A stretch of 64,000 nt of DNA from Halichoerus grypus (lineage: Eukaryota; Chordata; Mammalia; Carnivora; Phocidae), in NCBI RefSeq assembly GCF_964656455.1, contig NC_135718.1:24502449-24566448 (forward strand). Direction: 5' to 3'. The notes beneath the pieces are model-generated. The model made no database searches. It had not been told where the DNA came from and saw only the letters and a list, made by a program, of their open reading frames with translations. Below, one piece after another: positions 47,699 through 59,170 of the stretch (the stretch's first letter is position 1; each line of letters starts with the position of its first letter). The translations under genes and the position numbers were made by a program.

Positions 47699-50030
47699 CT
47701 AACAGGACAAATAAAGCAGCATTAGCAGAAGAGACTCAGTGAGACAATATCCTTTCCTGAGATTTTTTTCTAATCTGCTGCCATTTACCTCAGGGAGGCA
47801 AGTGATACAAAACCATGCCCAAGTTTAACAGCTAATCCACTCACTTCTGCCAGTTCTCAAGGTCTGCCTCTAGGTAAAAATCTGACTGAGGTCTGCAGAC
47901 TCCTAATCCAGTGACAAATGTAGTGAAACCTCTGTTTAAAAGAACTCTCAGGCCACATTCAAGCAGGCTCACACATGAATGGTGTAAAGTGTTTCAGGTA
48001 TATTGTGAGCAGAGACAGAAAAACTCCCAGACATACAGTATCAAACTGCATTTAAAGTCTTTTTAAAGAACATTCAGGGAAGTCATCACTAGGGAGAGTG
48101 ATTCATTTGAAGATTATGGTAAAATTTATTCTGGAATCATCCTGCCACCACCACCACTAAGTAGGCATCCAATTTATGTGTTTTCCTAGGTTGCTCTTCT
48201 GTTAAATGTCTGTCACCTCTTTATTGTGCTCTTTGGGACTCTGCACAGGTTCTCTCTTTCTCCGAGCACCACAGTACTCACCTCTGAGAAGCAGGGAGCT
48301 GATATGCGCATGGGAGAGTCTAAAGCATGCGTGATAGGAACCCTGATTATCTGCCTCTTCCACTCTGGTGTCCCATAGATGCTACTGGCCTCAGCTGAGC
48401 AGGAAGAGTGGGAATTTACTCACCTAAACAGGATGTGTAAAGCATGCCCAAGCTAGGAGTACACCCCACAGAAACCAGAGGGAAGGAAGGAAGGTTACCA
48501 TTCTAAGGGGCATGCAACAGATGGATTTGTTTTTCCTCTTGCTCACGATTTTAAAAATTTGCACAAAAGGGGGATCTTTGTCTTCTGAGTATTCATCTGC
48601 CTCGGAACACTTTCCCTTAATCGCTCTGAAAATGATTCTGACTATGCTATCATGAGCTAAAGAATAGGATTTTCATGTTGGGAGAAAACCTGCCTTAATA
48701 GTTAAACAATTAGGAACAAAGGCTCTGTTTCCAAACAATGAACATAGCATTTCCTAAAAGAGCCCAGATAATGAGGACAAACTGGCAGACCGGCTGAGGA
48801 CCACCACCTCTGAACCTCTTCCACCAGGGGTCACATTTCATCAGAGCAAAATTCTGGATTTCCTGAGTTAAAGGGTTAAAATACCAAAAAGCTCCTGTGA
48901 GTCATATAATGCAATCTAGTGCTGAGTGTGGCTATCTGACAGTAATGTGAAGACAGACATGTGCTTTTCTCATCTATACCCACTCCTGAGAAAATGAGCT
49001 TTTCTTTTGCTTGACATATACAATTGTTTAAAAGGATGAAAATAATCAAAAGATTATGCCTCATGCAAAATTTGAAATACATCTCAGGATACTCATATGA
49101 AATAAACACGGTGAGTGATAAGTTGAAAATTAATGTTCTAATTACACTTGTTTCATCTGCCTCTTTTAAAGTAGAAGGATGTGATTTTACAATGTCCTAT
49201 TTGTGAAAGGATTGGAACTAGACGAGGAGCATGGCATCTATATTACCCCAGGCAGAAAGGCAACGATTATTACCCCCGTTGCGCAAGTAAGTGCCAGAAT
49301 TCAGCCGGCGTGTGCTACATTCTGTGCATGCATGTGTGTAAGACTTCCCTGACATGCCAAGAATATCTAAGTGCCTGCTGAGGAGGTAAAGCTCCAGATA
49401 CAATGGGAACACACACTTTTTGAGAAAACTTTTAAAAGGCACATGTAATAATAAAACATTCCATCTCCCCAGCTGAGGTTCTGAAGTCACTTAGAAGGGA
49501 ATTTATGCTAACAGAATTCTAGTGATTTTACTTTCCTTTCATAGTGACTGATTTGAGAGATGGTCACGAAGGCAGGCCCTGGGGGCTGGGGACCAACCTG
49601 TGCTTTCTGCACATTTATTGCAGGTGGAATGAAATAACCAAAACCTGCTTGGGCACAGTGGTCTGCTTCCAGGGATGACGGTGTTAAAATGTTTCCTCTG
49701 TTCTTCCCCACCATCCAAGTCCTCTCACTCATCTTGAGATCATCCCTATACACACCACCCCCCAAATTTCCATTCTGGTGCCATCATTCTCTCTCCAACT
49801 CTTTCTTTACTTGCTCACCTCCCTCTTTCAGGAAGCAGAGAATCGTGGGGTCTATAGTCTAGCTGCAGGGGGGTGGCTCTGAGATGCGTCCTGTTCCTCC
49901 TGGGACTGGAATTCTCAAAAAGCCAACCTCTGCGGCATGTGGCATTGGGAGACCGGCTCCTTGTACCGAGACAGTGGACTTGTCCGGGTCCCTCGCGTGG
50001 GGCCAGGAAAAGGCAGAGGCTCCCACTTAC
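47699..50030 (-). other. CFAP58: CFAP58 intron (2,332 bp)
   Basis: Bounded by GTAAGT (50025-50030) and CCTGTTAG (47699 side). Mostly unique; a short GGAA run is near 48480. CCACCAGGGGTCAC at 48821-48834 is CTCF-like with one mismatch. No transposon was recognised. Confidence 0.9.
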
Positions 50031-50150
50031 TTTCAGCTGCTTGGTCTTCTCTCGCAGCGTGTGGCGGTAGATCTGTAGCTGCTCTGCGGCCTCGGGACCG
50101 GGCTGCCGGGCCAGGATGTGCTTTAGTTCCACATACAGTTTCTCTTTTTC
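50031..50150 (-). CDS. CFAP58: CFAP58 coding exon, third from last
   Basis: The exon is 120 nt, exactly 40 codons, phase 0 at both ends. Its peptide starts EKEKLYVELKHILARQPGPE and ends REKTKQLK; the AEQLQIYRHTLREKTKQLK stretch has the charged heptad look of a coiled coil. The wording matches the C-terminal third of mammalian CFAP58 as I remember it (human has EKEKLYMELKHVLARQPGPE). On the minus strand a CACCAG acceptor lies just before 50150 and a perfect GTAAGT donor occupies 50025-50030. CFAP58 is a long coiled-coil protein of motile cilia and the sperm flagellum, and human loss-of-function causes flagellar malformation with male infertility. Frames running past the exon are intron read-through. 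The next upstream exon was not found in the window. The chosen Q/E boundary assumes the AG at 50151-50152 is the acceptor. Confidence 0.95.
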
Positions 50151-50306
50151 CTGGTGGTGAGCAAAACCACAAGGGAGATGAACAGCCCCTTCAAGACAGG
50201 GAAAATGCCTTTACCAGCAAGGTCGGGAGAACTTGGGACCATCCTAAGATACTTCGGAGTGCCTCAGTGATCACATTCACCGTAGATTCTATCAAGAGTG
50301 CGTCCA

Positions 50307-50493
50307 GGGGCGCCTGGGTGGCTCAGTGTCTGCCTTTGGCTCAGGTCATGATCCCAGCGTACTGGGATCAAGCCCCGCATCGGCCTCCCTGCTCCGCGGG
50401 AAGCCTGCTTCTCCCTCTCCCACTCCCCCTGCTTGTGTTCCTGCTCTCGCTATCTCTCTATCAAATAAATAAATAAAATCTTTAAAAAAAAAA
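50307..50493 (+). mobile_element. CAN SINE antisense to CFAP58, next to exon
   Basis: GGGGCGCCTGGGTGGCTCAG head, GTCAT deletion-free body but shortened box region, long AAATAAATAAATAAAATCTTT and poly-A. AAGAGTGCGTCCA is duplicated perfectly (50294-50306 and 50494-50506). On the CFAP58 strand its tail is a T-run ending TTTTAAAG, an acceptor-like sequence. Confidence 0.98.
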
Positions 50494-50589
50494 AAGAGTG
50501 CGTCCAAACAACCCCGGTCAAGGGCTTAGGATAGGCCCAGCATTTGGATACAAATAATACGACAATGAGGAAGGAAAAGTCTCTCTCTA

Positions 50590-51760
50590 CCTAAACTTAT
50601 GATCACATGACTGAGAGACAAGGGCAGTGATGGAAGATTTGGACAAGTGTTGTGGCCAGTAGAAGTAGGGAGTGTGGGAGTTTTCGCAAAAATATCATTT
50701 GCATTGTTGCTTGAAGAATGAGTAGGAGTTTTTCCCCAAGCAGAGAGAGAAAGGAAAGGTTTTTAGGCCAAGGTTCAGAGTCAGGACACAGGAGAAGTGA
50801 GTCTAGTTCAGTAGGTGCCCTGGGCCAAAGGAGGGAGTAGTGGAGAGAAAAGGCTGGGCTCATAGGTAGGTTCCAGGCTTTGTGGTTTGGGAGGAAAGGA
50901 TGAGCGGTGCTTGGGTTTGTCTTCAGAGGAATAGCTCCAGCAGGAAGGCAGAGAACAGAATGAGGAGACTGCTCAGGGGACCAGGATAAGCAGAAGATGA
51001 AAACAGATGGACCTAAGACAACTAGGATGGAAAGGAGGTAGATATGTGAAGACATTCCTGAGATAGAATCAATGGGATTTGGGGAAAGATCAGACAAGTG
51101 AGGAAGGAAGGAGCAGGACCAAGAAGACTCTAAGGCTTTTAATATGGACACCTTGGGGGCTGGCAGGTGATGGTAATGGAGGCAGGGAGGCTAGGAAAGA
51201 AGGGGTGTGGGGAAGGGGGAAGGAACCGTTCCCACATTCTCTTCTGATTATCAGTGGGGTCTGGATATGTTGAGTTTGAGGTGTTGTGGGATATTGAGAA
51301 GAAGAGTTGAAAATGAGGTCCCAAAGTTCGAACAAAAGAGCAAGTTGGAACTGGAGGTGGGTCGTGGCTAGAGCCATAAGAATGGCTCCATCAACTAGGG
51401 ATGGTGTTTGGGGTGGGCCAGAACAACAAGATCTTTGGGAGAGCCAGCATATCAGGGGGAGGCAAAGAAGAAAGACCCAGAGAAAAGGAACAAGGGGAAG
51501 TAACTGAATGTCCCCCAACCAGGAAATGGCAGTGTTTACAAAGAGAGGCATGATTTGAGTGGTCAGTGATATCCGATGGGCTAAGAAAAGAAACAGAAGG
51601 GGGACTGAAAATGGCCTTGGGGGAGGCCTATTAGGATGACACCACTGACCTTAGAGAATTTACAATAACATTGGGGGAGCAAAACTCTCAGAGGCTGGAA
51701 AACAAATCAGAAGTAGGAAGTAAAGAAAGCGAGTCTTTTAAGAAACATGACATGGAAAGA
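50590..51760. repeat. Second purine-rich tract, probably an old interspersed repeat
   Basis: Strong G/A skew on the plus strand. TATGTTGAGTTTGAGGTGTT and AAGACTCTAAGGCTTTTAAT recall an abundant old mammalian repeat, family not named. The minus frames of 182 and 153 residues come from the pyrimidine-rich complement and are rejected as genes. Confidence 0.5.
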
Positions 51761-54700
51761 ACAGAGATCTGGAAGTAATTTGAGAGAACAGGTAAAAAGC
51801 CAAGAAAACTAGGATGTATACATTTGTAGAACTAAAAGAAAGGGCTTGCTAGGAATCCACAGCAAATCATAATTTCATAAATGAATTTAACCAACAAACA
51901 ATATAGAATTCCCATTTGTACCTTAAAGTTTAATTGCTTGTAATGTGTTTTCAGATTCTTGAACTAAAGAAATTACATACAAGGGAAGATTTGTTTCTTA
52001 GGCATCTCAGTTCTGGATTCCCATTTCTCTAAACTGCAATAATTTGAACAAACATTGATAAAGACTAGTGTGTCTATTCATTTGTCTCTGTACATATTTA
52101 TTTCTTTAAAGTAATTATGTTAAAGAAAAAAATATAAGTAAAAGCCCTCTCAATAAATGACACATCCAAGCAAACTGAAACTAATTTTTACCTGGAGCTA
52201 AATATTCATCAAATAATCTGTTTTTGACAGAGAACATGAGAATCATTTTTTAAAAAATCAATAGAAGAAAATTCATTAACTACTCATTGTTACCATTTGT
52301 TTTAGATTTTTCTTCCCCATGGCCAAATTATAGAAATTTTATCACAAATAACATGACTCTACTTTCAAAAGAATGTATGTAACTTAAGAATTAGTTGGAT
52401 GGAATAAAATTCTGGAGAAACATGTATCAAAAAACAATACTCACATTTAAGAAATAATTCCAGAAATAAGAAATCTAAAAGCCCATGCAAAAGAAGAAAA
52501 CTTGAACAAATAGAATTACAAAGTGGTGGATTTTCCTTTGTTGTACAACACCTCCCATCACACCTTACAATATAAACTTCCCAGTAAATGGATGTAGCAA
52601 GCAATGGGAAAGATGTCAGGAGGTGAGTTTATTTTCTATAGCCACTTAATGCCTGCTCTGTTGGAGAAATAACACTTCTGACAAAGCTTCAAGATTCAAT
52701 TTGGAGAGGGTAATAAATATGTGGAGAAGCCCATGAAACTGTTTTGTCCATTTCTTTTAGCTCCCCTTCCTCTCTACCAGAATACAGGTGGACTTGAAAA
52801 GTAAAGAACCCCACAAAGACAAGGGGGAAGCAATCTGGTTTGGGATATAATAACGTCTTAAACTGAAAAGATCATCTTACTCCAAGAACCTTTGAATGTT
52901 TCCCAGGCGGAACACTTTTCAGCAGCTCTTGGCAGGGAGGAAATAGACACAGAGGAGAGAGGCTAGAAGAAGCAAATATTGCTACCTCACTTGGTAATGA
53001 GAATCCCAAGGTCAACAGCAATGACTGTGTGTCCCAAAGTCCAAGATGTGACAAGTCAAAAACCCAGTCATGATATACTCGAGAATCACTTTTCCCATGC
53101 AGTGCCTTCTCTGGGGCTTGAAGACATGTTATAACCCTGAAAGAACTTGGAGGAAATCTTGCTACATAATTCCTAAAGGCTACATGATACTATCAGTAGA
53201 AGAATGGAACCAGAAGGTGAAATTGGGTTGGCAGCCAGGGGAGAGTACGCAGAGTTAAGAGCATGACTCAGCTCCCGGGACCTAGGCCAGCTGAATGGGC
53301 TCCACCCACACCCTCTAACAGGATGTGTGATCTTCACGTACAGAGTGAACGAGGCCGCCATTTAGCCCATCTTCCCCTACCTCCACTTCCTGGCTTTTTT
53401 CCAAGGCTGTAAAAGGAATCAAAATGGATTTATTCTAAAGAATAACTGAGCGACTGAACAGCAAGGACCCACGAGTGTGGAGAAAAGTGAAGAAGCTGAG
53501 TGAATTACCATTAAAACTGCTGCAGTATTCAAAGTCTTTTGAAAAGTTCTAAGAGTTAAATCACCCAGGCCAAGTGATGCATGTGTGTTCATGGTGGGCA
53601 GAGAGAATACCAAATGAAACTTCAGGGACCAAAACAGTGGAAATGGGAAGAGCAGAGGGCAAAAAGAGTGGGGGGGTAGTGGCTGAAATGCATTACCAGG
53701 CTTCATTGTGCATGAATTTTGGTCTGTGTTTACAATAGAAAACCTAACTGATAAAACCAAAGTGAAGGCCAGTCAGCATTAACATTCCAGCTGTGTGTAT
53801 AATACAAATTTATATTTTGGGAGAGCATTCTGGTAATTTAGATAAATATGGAGTGTTTGATGGATTGAAGGTCTTAAGTACGATTGTTTTCCAATGTATT
53901 TCTCTCCTAACCCTCTACAAGGGCCAACCAAGCTCTTCAAACATTGTGCAGTGGTGTGTATAATAACCCCATTTAGAGACAAAGCGTGCAATTCTATTAT
54001 AAAGAGAATCTATCTTATGCAACAGAGAGACTCATTAGGCTGTCCGGCGTATATGGTCTCCATCAGCCAGCAGCAGCAGAAGCAGCTGCCTTGTAATACA
54101 TATCCTGTCCTTCGTTAAGCTGCATTCATTTCTTTTTAAACCAAGTCAATTAATTTGTCACTGGGCTAGAAGCACCATATGTCAATGAAACATCATAAGA
54201 AAATCATAAATAGTTCATTATTTCCCCAACAACAAAAGATTGCATCTTCAGGTTGGCATTTCTTTATTTATTCAGAGTTTGTTCACAATGCACATCAATA
54301 TTACTTCGTAGCATGCCGCACTCTCTAAATTACTTTGTGAACAGCTATACTGGAAAAAAGCTAGATTCTTAACATCAGGAGACTAGCTCTCGCTTTGGCT
54401 GAGCACGACTTGTAAGCATAAAACATATTATGTCCATCTTCAGAATGATGCTCCCTTGCAGTTGGACAGACTGTCAGACATGGTTATGGATTCTTTGGCT
54501 GCAAGAGCCTCTGCTAAGTTATGCTGAATAACAGCATGGCTCATTATTAACATTGGCTGAGTATAGTGGTAAGAAATTAATTACAGTATTAGCTTCAAAT
54601 AATGCTGTCATTACACGGTGACAGTCTGTAACCCCAGATTGGAAACTCCAGACACAAAGTCACTCAGACTTCAGGTGTTTGTATTTTATCTGACAATAAA

Positions 54701-55918
54701 TTAAAAACCTACATTCTGAACAGTCTATGCAAATCGGAGTCAGTGCTATTCTGGGTACAATTCAGAGGAAGAATGGAGTTGCTCACAGAACTCCTTTCCC
54801 CACCGAGCTACAATTTTATGTTCACTGTCTGTTTATATTCCCTGTCTTTTGCTCTGCATCTTCAACTGAAAACAGAAGGTAGTTCACATTCAACGTGCAC
54901 CTTAACACCTCTTCTTCCTCAGCTCACCTACTTGAGGCAATAACTGACTAAGAGGAACTAATTTATTCTGTTTTAATCTGAATCTGTGTTTGGCAAATGC
55001 CAGTGCATTGATTCTGTTCACCCTGGATTCATCAATTTGCTTGGGCGAGCATTGCAAATAATCGCTTCACCCCGTGAACTAGCTAATCCATGTGAATCAG
55101 GCAGCTTGGCTCCTGATCCAAAGTCACATGCTTATCTATACCCACCAGGGCAAAAGCCACTCACTGAGATGCTTGGATACTGTGTACTCCAAAGAAAGAG
55201 ACACCAGCTTATCTTCACTCTAGCTCACCCAACGGGTTCAAGATGAAGGTGGTTTAAAAAAAAAAAAAATCCCCCAATCACTACTTCTGGGAGAGCCAAC
55301 TTCACAGATACGCAGAAAATGTTTTTTTCCAAAATATCAAGATACCATTTATATTACTTCAGTATTTAATCCTTATGAATTCATTCTTTCCAGTTGTATG
55401 ATGAGCCTTTAAGGTCAGAACTCTAATGGATCTTTCTATGTGTCCCTCATACCTGCTATTGCATTCTACTCATTCTAGATGCTCAATAATTTTCTTGCTT
55501 GCGATTATACTATCAGCAAACTATGCCCATCATATTTTAGTAATACACATCAACAGAGGTGAGATAGATTTGTTGAGAACTTTTACTTTAGTGAGACCAC
55601 TGTAACAACTCCCAGTTAGCAGAGCTTATGCAATTCACCTTAATGAGCTGGTTGTTCCTATAAATCATATACATTTGAGTGAAACTTTTTCATCGTGCAT
55701 ATTTTGTATAATTCATGAAAACACTTGATATACAACCTTGATCTCTTAGTAAAATGTTTATAGTGGTTTCTCATAGTGCAAGTGGTTTCAAATGCCTATT
55801 TTAATTCATAAGACTGGCAAACGCCTTCACATTAATTGGCTCCAAAGCTCTGCTTGTATGTGCGTGTGCATACAGACACATGAAAATCCAAGCTTAACTT
55901 TTTTTTTTAAGCAATATT
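51761..55918. other. Repeat-free intronic island, candidate regulatory DNA
   Basis: More than 4 kb of CFAP58 intron with no recognised transposon. At 53880-54760 the sequence is AT-rich with ATGCAAAT (54727-54734), an inverted TGACAG pair (54605-54610 and 54619-54624) and several TAATTA-type sites. No exon with CFAP58 similarity is seen. A conserved enhancer is possible but unproven. Confidence 0.4.
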
Positions 55919-56114
55919 TTTTTTTAAGATTTTATTTACTTATTTGACAGAGAGAGAGACAGAGAGAGAGGGAACACAAACAGGGGGAGTGAGAGAGGGA
56001 GAAGCAGGCTTCCCGCGGAGCAGGGAGCCCGATGTGGGACTCGATCCCAGGACCCTGGGATCACAACCTGAGCCAAAGGCAGATGCTTAACCAACTGAGC
56101 CACCCAGGTGTCCC
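55919..56114 (-). mobile_element. CAN SINE
   Basis: Starts with a T-run and AAGATTTTATTTACTTATTT, passes through a GA-rich block, TCGATCCCAGGACCCTGGGA, and ends GAGCCACCCAGGTGTCCC. It is in the sense orientation of CFAP58. Confidence 0.97.
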
Positions 56115-57054
56115 ACAACTTAAGTCTTAAACTAAATAATGTGTGGACTTTTTAAACAGCCTCCTTAAACACAAGAATTCTAATTGCACACATAACTCTT
56201 CTACAATGAAAAAAATGCATTACATTTTTGCCTGTTTGCTTGGTTTTAGTTTGCTTTCCACCTTCCCACCCCCATCCATAATCCTTAACAAAAGACTAAA
56301 ACCAAATTTAAAATTTTAAGCAAAACTGCTTCCCTCTTTATATGAAGGCAACTCCAGAGCACTGCCTAATTTATCTAGAAATGCCTCTTTTCGTTAGTAG
56401 GAAAATAAATTAGAAACTCTGTAAATATATTACATTTTTATCTAGCTTTAGAAAAGGGAAAATAATGGCTGATACCTTGGGGCTTTCTTGTTTATTAGCT
56501 TTATAAAGAAAATGTCAGTAACCTGAACTCTGGACCTACCTTGTTTATGATGTCATGAAGTGGTAAAGCCCCCTGGAGAGGCTGGGAGATGCAGGATTTG
56601 GGGATGAAACAGAATTACACAGCTGAGTTCCTCATGAGCAGGAAACTGCTTGGTTACACAGTGGTTCTTGGCTCTGGATGTGGATGATTAAGTGTTTTAT
56701 GAGGCACAGGAGAAATCTGCACACACTAACCTTCACCATTTTTGTAATAATAGGAAAAATGCTTCTGGTACTTTCTGATATAAACAACACAAACTTTCTT
56801 AAGAGATCTCTTTGCAATGGGTTTTGTTCTCAAATGCCAATATATGTTTGTGAAGTCCTGGACAGGGTATATAATTGCCTAGATCGGCCTGAACTTCATT
56901 ACCAAGACTGCTGGCTGGTTTTACCCTTGCACCTTATCCCACAACTTAACGTATGTGAAGAATTTGCACATATTAAGTCATGATGGTGTTGGCTTTTCTT
57001 AAAACCTACAATGAAACAGGTCTAGAAAAATTCAAGTCCACTAAATTCTTATTT
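56115..57054. other. Unique intronic stretch
   Basis: A minus-strand donor-like AAACAAGGTAGGT near 56540 follows a short open segment, but a stop lies a few codons upstream and it does not resemble CFAP58. No gene is called. Confidence 0.45.
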
Positions 57055-57200
57055 AGTGCCAGCACGACGCATATGATTGTGCTAGTTTCATACAAAGATA
57101 AATAAGGTCCAAACTTCAAGGAGCTCACTTTTCAGCAGAAGAAAAACAAATAACTAAGTCATGAAATAAGACAGAGTATTGCCAGGTCCTCAAAGAGGTG
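57055..57200 (-). mobile_element. L2-like fragment
   Basis: TACAAAGATAAATAAGGTCC, CTTCAAGGAGCTCACTTTTC and GAAATAAGACAGAGTATTGC resemble an inverted L2 tail. Confidence 0.6.
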
Positions 57201-57583
57201 CTAGGAGTAGAGTGCAGTGTGTGGGTAGGTTCAGAAGTAAAGATGATATTCATTTGGTGGACTGCAGAGAGGGAAATATTTCAGATGGATCTCAGTGGGA
57301 ATAGTAGTCATAGCAATAATATTTGTATTCATGAACTAGAGAAGGGTCTCACTACCGAAGGACAAACTGAATAGACAAAGCCACTCGAAGTCAATCCACT
57401 GAAAATGGGATCAATTTTCATAATAAATAGTACAGAAAAAAGTTTGAGTTTTTTTCCTTAAAAAACAGATCTAAAATTCATTTTAAGAATTTAATTTTTT
57501 GAGTATTTTGTCTTATAATTTTAAAATTTGCACTTTAATCGTAATAATGTACAATTACTGGATCCATTAAAATTATTGGGTTT
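57201..57583. other. Unique intronic stretch
   Basis: AT-rich at the right. Nothing is recognised. Confidence 0.4.
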
Positions 57584-57694
57584 GGGGGACACCTGGCTGT
57601 CTCGTTTGGAAGAGCACCCAACTCTTGATCTCAGAGTTGTGAACTGAAGCCCCACTCTGGGTGTAGAAATTACTTACATAAATAAACTTAAAAA
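57584..57694 (+). mobile_element. Short CAN SINE, older subfamily
   Basis: GGGGGACACCTGGCTGTCTC head and ACCCAACTCTTGATCTCAGA; the CT-rich body is missing and the tail is AAATAAACTTAAAAAAA. AAAATTATT flanks both ends. Confidence 0.9.
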
Positions 57695-57702
57695 AATTAT
57701 TA

Positions 57703-57894
57703 GTTTTTTTTTTTAAGATTTATTTATTTATTTGAGGGGTGGGGAAAAGGGGCAAAGGGAGAGAGAAAGAGAATCCCAAGCAGACTCTGCACTGAGCATG
57801 GAGCCAACACAGGGCTTGATCTCACAACCCTGAGATCACGACCTGAGCCAAAACTGAGTCAGATGCTTAACTGACTATGCCACCAGGCACCCCA
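57703..57894 (-). mobile_element. CAN SINE, tail-to-tail with its neighbour
   Basis: T-run, AAGATTTATTTATTTATTTG, GATCTCACAACCCTGAGATC and CACCAGGCACCCC head. Only eight bases separate it from the tail of the preceding plus-strand SINE. Confidence 0.95.
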
Positions 57895-57949
57895 GGGCTT
57901 TTCTTTTACATAGCTAACCATATTATGGTGCAATTTGACTTCTTTCATA

Positions 57950-59170
57950 TATCTAACTTCTGCAGTACAACAGTTTTTAAATTTTTTATTATGTAATAAC
58001 CATACAAAAGAATATATAGCATGTATAACTATAAAGCATAATAATAAAATAAATGCTCATGATGAATCCATCACCCAACTTACGAAATAGAACATCATCA
58101 ATACCTAGTATCTGTGTATTCCTTTCTCCCTCTCACCCCGTGCCTGCACAACTGCCACCATCAGCCAAGGTAAGCACCATCTGAATCCTGTTGTTGTCAT
58201 TCCCTAGATTTTTCCATATAGTTTTATCATACATCTATTATTTAATTTTGCTTTGCTTTGAGCTTTATAAAAATACATCCCAGCGTGTGTAGTTTCTTTG
58301 CCTTGCTTGTTTTACTCAACATAATTGGTAAAAGATTTAATGATGTCATTAAATACATGCTTCTGTGCATGTATTTAATCTGATATTCTGTTGGGTGAAA
58401 ATTCCACAATTTACCCATTCTCCTGTCAGTGGGCATTTGGGTTGTTTCCAGGGTTTTGTTTATATCAACAATGTTGCCATGAATATTCTCATGCATGTTC
58501 CCTAGTCCCCAGTTACAAGTCTTCCCAGCATGTAGACCTAGGAGTGGGATTGCTGCATCTTAAAGAATATAAATGTTCAACTTTGTAAGAGAACGTAAAA
58601 TAATTTTCCGAAGTGCTATCTAAAAATCCCCACTGATCTGCATCTTTGCTATTGCTTAGTATCACCAGGCATCCCTAAGCAGAGGACCCAACTAAGCCAT
58701 ACCTAGAGTCCTATCCACTGAAATTATGAAACAATGTGTATTAAGCTGCCAAATGTGTGGTAATTTATAACAAAGCAAGAGATAACTAATACAGACATCG
58801 TAACTTTTGTCCCTCTAGAAATAGTAAAACAGTATCTTAATATGGTCATACATCTTATTTTCCTTCTTATAAAATAAGGTTAAGCATTTTTTCAAGTTTA
58901 TTCATCATTTGTGTTTCCTCTTCTGAGAAATGCCTGTTTCACACACATTGTTTTCCTATTTTTTACCATTGTCTTTTTCTTACTGATTTGTAATTCTTTA
59001 TATATTCTGGATAAAGACATACAAAGTTTGTGCCTTGCTTTTTTATGACTTCTTTGAGGAGCAGACATTCTTAATGATAATGTAGTAAGATTTATCTATA
59101 ATTTCTTTGATGGTTAATGCTTTTTGTATTTTAGTTAAGTACTCAGGCCAATTATTTTTAAAAGACTTCT
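57950..59170 (-). mobile_element. Old L1 3' region, inverted, split by an LTR piece
   Basis: GGGCATTTGGGTTGTTTCCA, AGGAGTGGGATTGCTGCATC and TTCTTTATATATTCTGGATA are the reverse complement of the L1 end. 58660-58797 interrupts it. Confidence 0.82.
58660..58797 (+). mobile_element. MaLR (MLT1-type) LTR end inside L1
   Basis: AAGCTGCCAAATGTGTGGTA, ATTTATAACAAAGCAAGAGA and TAACTAATACAG is the typical MLT1 LTR 3' wording. Only the LTR end is present; no internal region is seen. Confidence 0.75.

Noticed and set aside
49937..50476. Plus-strand open frame of 179 codons
   Set aside because: It runs antisense through a CFAP58 exon and ends inside a SINE, a chance frame.
17825..50476. Recurring peptide like WVAQSVKHLPSAQVMIPGSW in many frames
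   Set aside because: It is the translation of the CAN SINE head, not a gene family.
50603..51151. Minus-strand open frame of 182 codons, the longest in the window
   Set aside because: It lies in the pyrimidine-rich complement of a purine-rich repeat-like tract, has no recognised domain, and overlaps another long frame in a different register.
56538..56620. Minus-strand donor-like AAGGTAGGT after an open segment
   Set aside because: A stop codon lies shortly upstream in that frame and the peptide does not resemble CFAP58.
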